64,000 nt of DNA, from assembly GCA_964291275.2 (NCBI GenBank), contig OZ219800.1, forward strand, positions 1,201,144 through 1,265,143. Reading direction: 5' to 3'. The position numbers were made by a program, and so were the translations under genes. Of this stretch, positions 63,844 through 64,000 are shown in pieces; the first letter of the stretch is position 1, and each line of letters opens with the position of its first letter. The notes beneath the pieces are model-generated. The model worked only from the letters and a program-made list of their open reading frames with translations. It did not search any database and was not told the origin of the DNA. This stretch comes from Bin80 sp964291275. GTDB lineage: Bacteria > Bacteroidota > Rhodothermia > Rhodothermales > Bin80.

Positions 63844-64000
63844 TTATCTGTTTTCCACGCCGCGAGAATGAGCTCTTCGCAGCGCTCCATACCCAGGTCA
63901 ATATTTGGTTCCAGATACAACTCCCCAAATACCGAAGATGGAAGGTTTCGCTCCAGACCGACCCGTAAGTTCTCTGAAAGGCCACTGAAGACCACATGCA

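Larger units (their letters stand above)
61276..64000 (-). pseudogene. SulP-type anion transporter gene (STAS + cyclic-nucleotide-binding-like tail) split by IS1634
   Basis: Removing the IS1634-family element (61709-63843) with one copy of the 6-bp repeat TTATCT joins the right part (64000-63850) to the left part (61708-61276) in frame: LILAAWKTD joins KATTGQRRAS. The joined 3' end reads a STAS domain end (VVFSGLSENLRVGLER, then LEPNIDLGMERCEELIL, typical of SulP tails) followed by a cyclic-nucleotide-binding-like domain (PYEGLHLLLSGLVSIY, RQCRPGDAIWP). SulP permeases carry sulfate, bicarbonate or related anions. The membrane part lies beyond the right edge of the window. As it stands the protein would lose its C-terminal domain, so the transporter may be truncated or dead. 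Confidence 0.82.

Noticed and set aside
1..64000. CRISPR arrays, rRNA and prophage modules
   Set aside because: No regularly spaced repeats, rRNA sequence or phage structural genes were seen on either strand.

Overview
The window looks like a chromosomal segment of a Rhodothermota/Bacteroidota-type bacterium, close to the Rhodothermaceae. The evidence is a TonB-dependent receptor of the CarboxypepD_reg type paired with a DUF4249 lipoprotein, a DUF5686 outer-membrane protein, S46 peptidases, a type IX secretion (T9SS) sorting domain on a secreted GH5 enzyme, a class II (B12) ribonucleotide reductase and a GlgE-type alpha-glucan pathway. Insertion sequences are dense and include fresh copies with intact target duplications and old relics, as expected of a genome undergoing insertion-driven decay. 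No CRISPR array, rRNA or phage module was seen; one tRNA (Leu, UAG) is present.

Layout. 1-983: a mosaic of dead fragments (DUF5686 gene, patatin gene, internally deleted ISL3 element). 984-7738: a TonB receptor/DUF4249 operon on the minus strand whose receptor gene is broken twice, by an ISNCY-like element (1999-3910, 4-bp duplication) and an ISL3 element (5816-7222, 8-bp duplication). Removing both restores an uninterrupted frame of about 826 codons. 8039-8328: IS21 and ISL3 relics. 8489-14347: a tripartite RND efflux operon (outer-membrane factor, adaptor, pump). 14759-16562: abutting IS ends and a GC-rich island with a frameshifted MpaB/DUF2236 oxygenase gene. 16585-17700: squalene synthase. 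17910-25187: a minus-strand envelope/secretion block (DUF5686 protein, patatin, S46 peptidase and an S46 paralogue that lost its catalytic triad). 25219-32113: tRNA-Leu and housekeeping genes (msrB, SDR, two PH-domain proteins, NCS2 transporter with a soluble tail, YaaW-like protein, GNAT).

32168-45869 is a carbohydrate region. malQ and glgX converge with overlapping ends. After a TnpB relic comes a tight five-gene plus-strand run: glgE, glgB, then three exported beta-propeller/FG-GAP proteins. GlgE extends and GlgB branches alpha-glucan, while GlgX and MalQ debranch and remodel it. The link to the exported proteins is positional only. 46089-51478 holds nrdJ with an AT-rich upstream region carrying DnaA-box-like sites, a small unknown gene and a CCA-adding-type nucleotidyltransferase. 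52299-58668 holds a mercuric-reductase-like flavoprotein, a Spondin_N-GH5-T9SS enzyme, a 2Fe-2S ferredoxin, a serine hydrolase and an FmdB-like protein.

58833-64000 ends with a GIY-YIG-type (T5orf172/Mug113) protein next to a STAND-like AAA ATPase, then the 3' part of a SulP-type transporter gene (STAS plus cyclic-nucleotide-binding-like tail) split by an IS1634-family element (61709-63843, 6-bp duplication TTATCT). I found no obvious multi-gene undescribed system. The best leads are unusual fusions (Spondin_N-GH5, NCS2 permease with an RsbW-like tail), the dead S46 paralogue beside a live one, and the physical coupling of GlgE/GlgB with exported propeller proteins.
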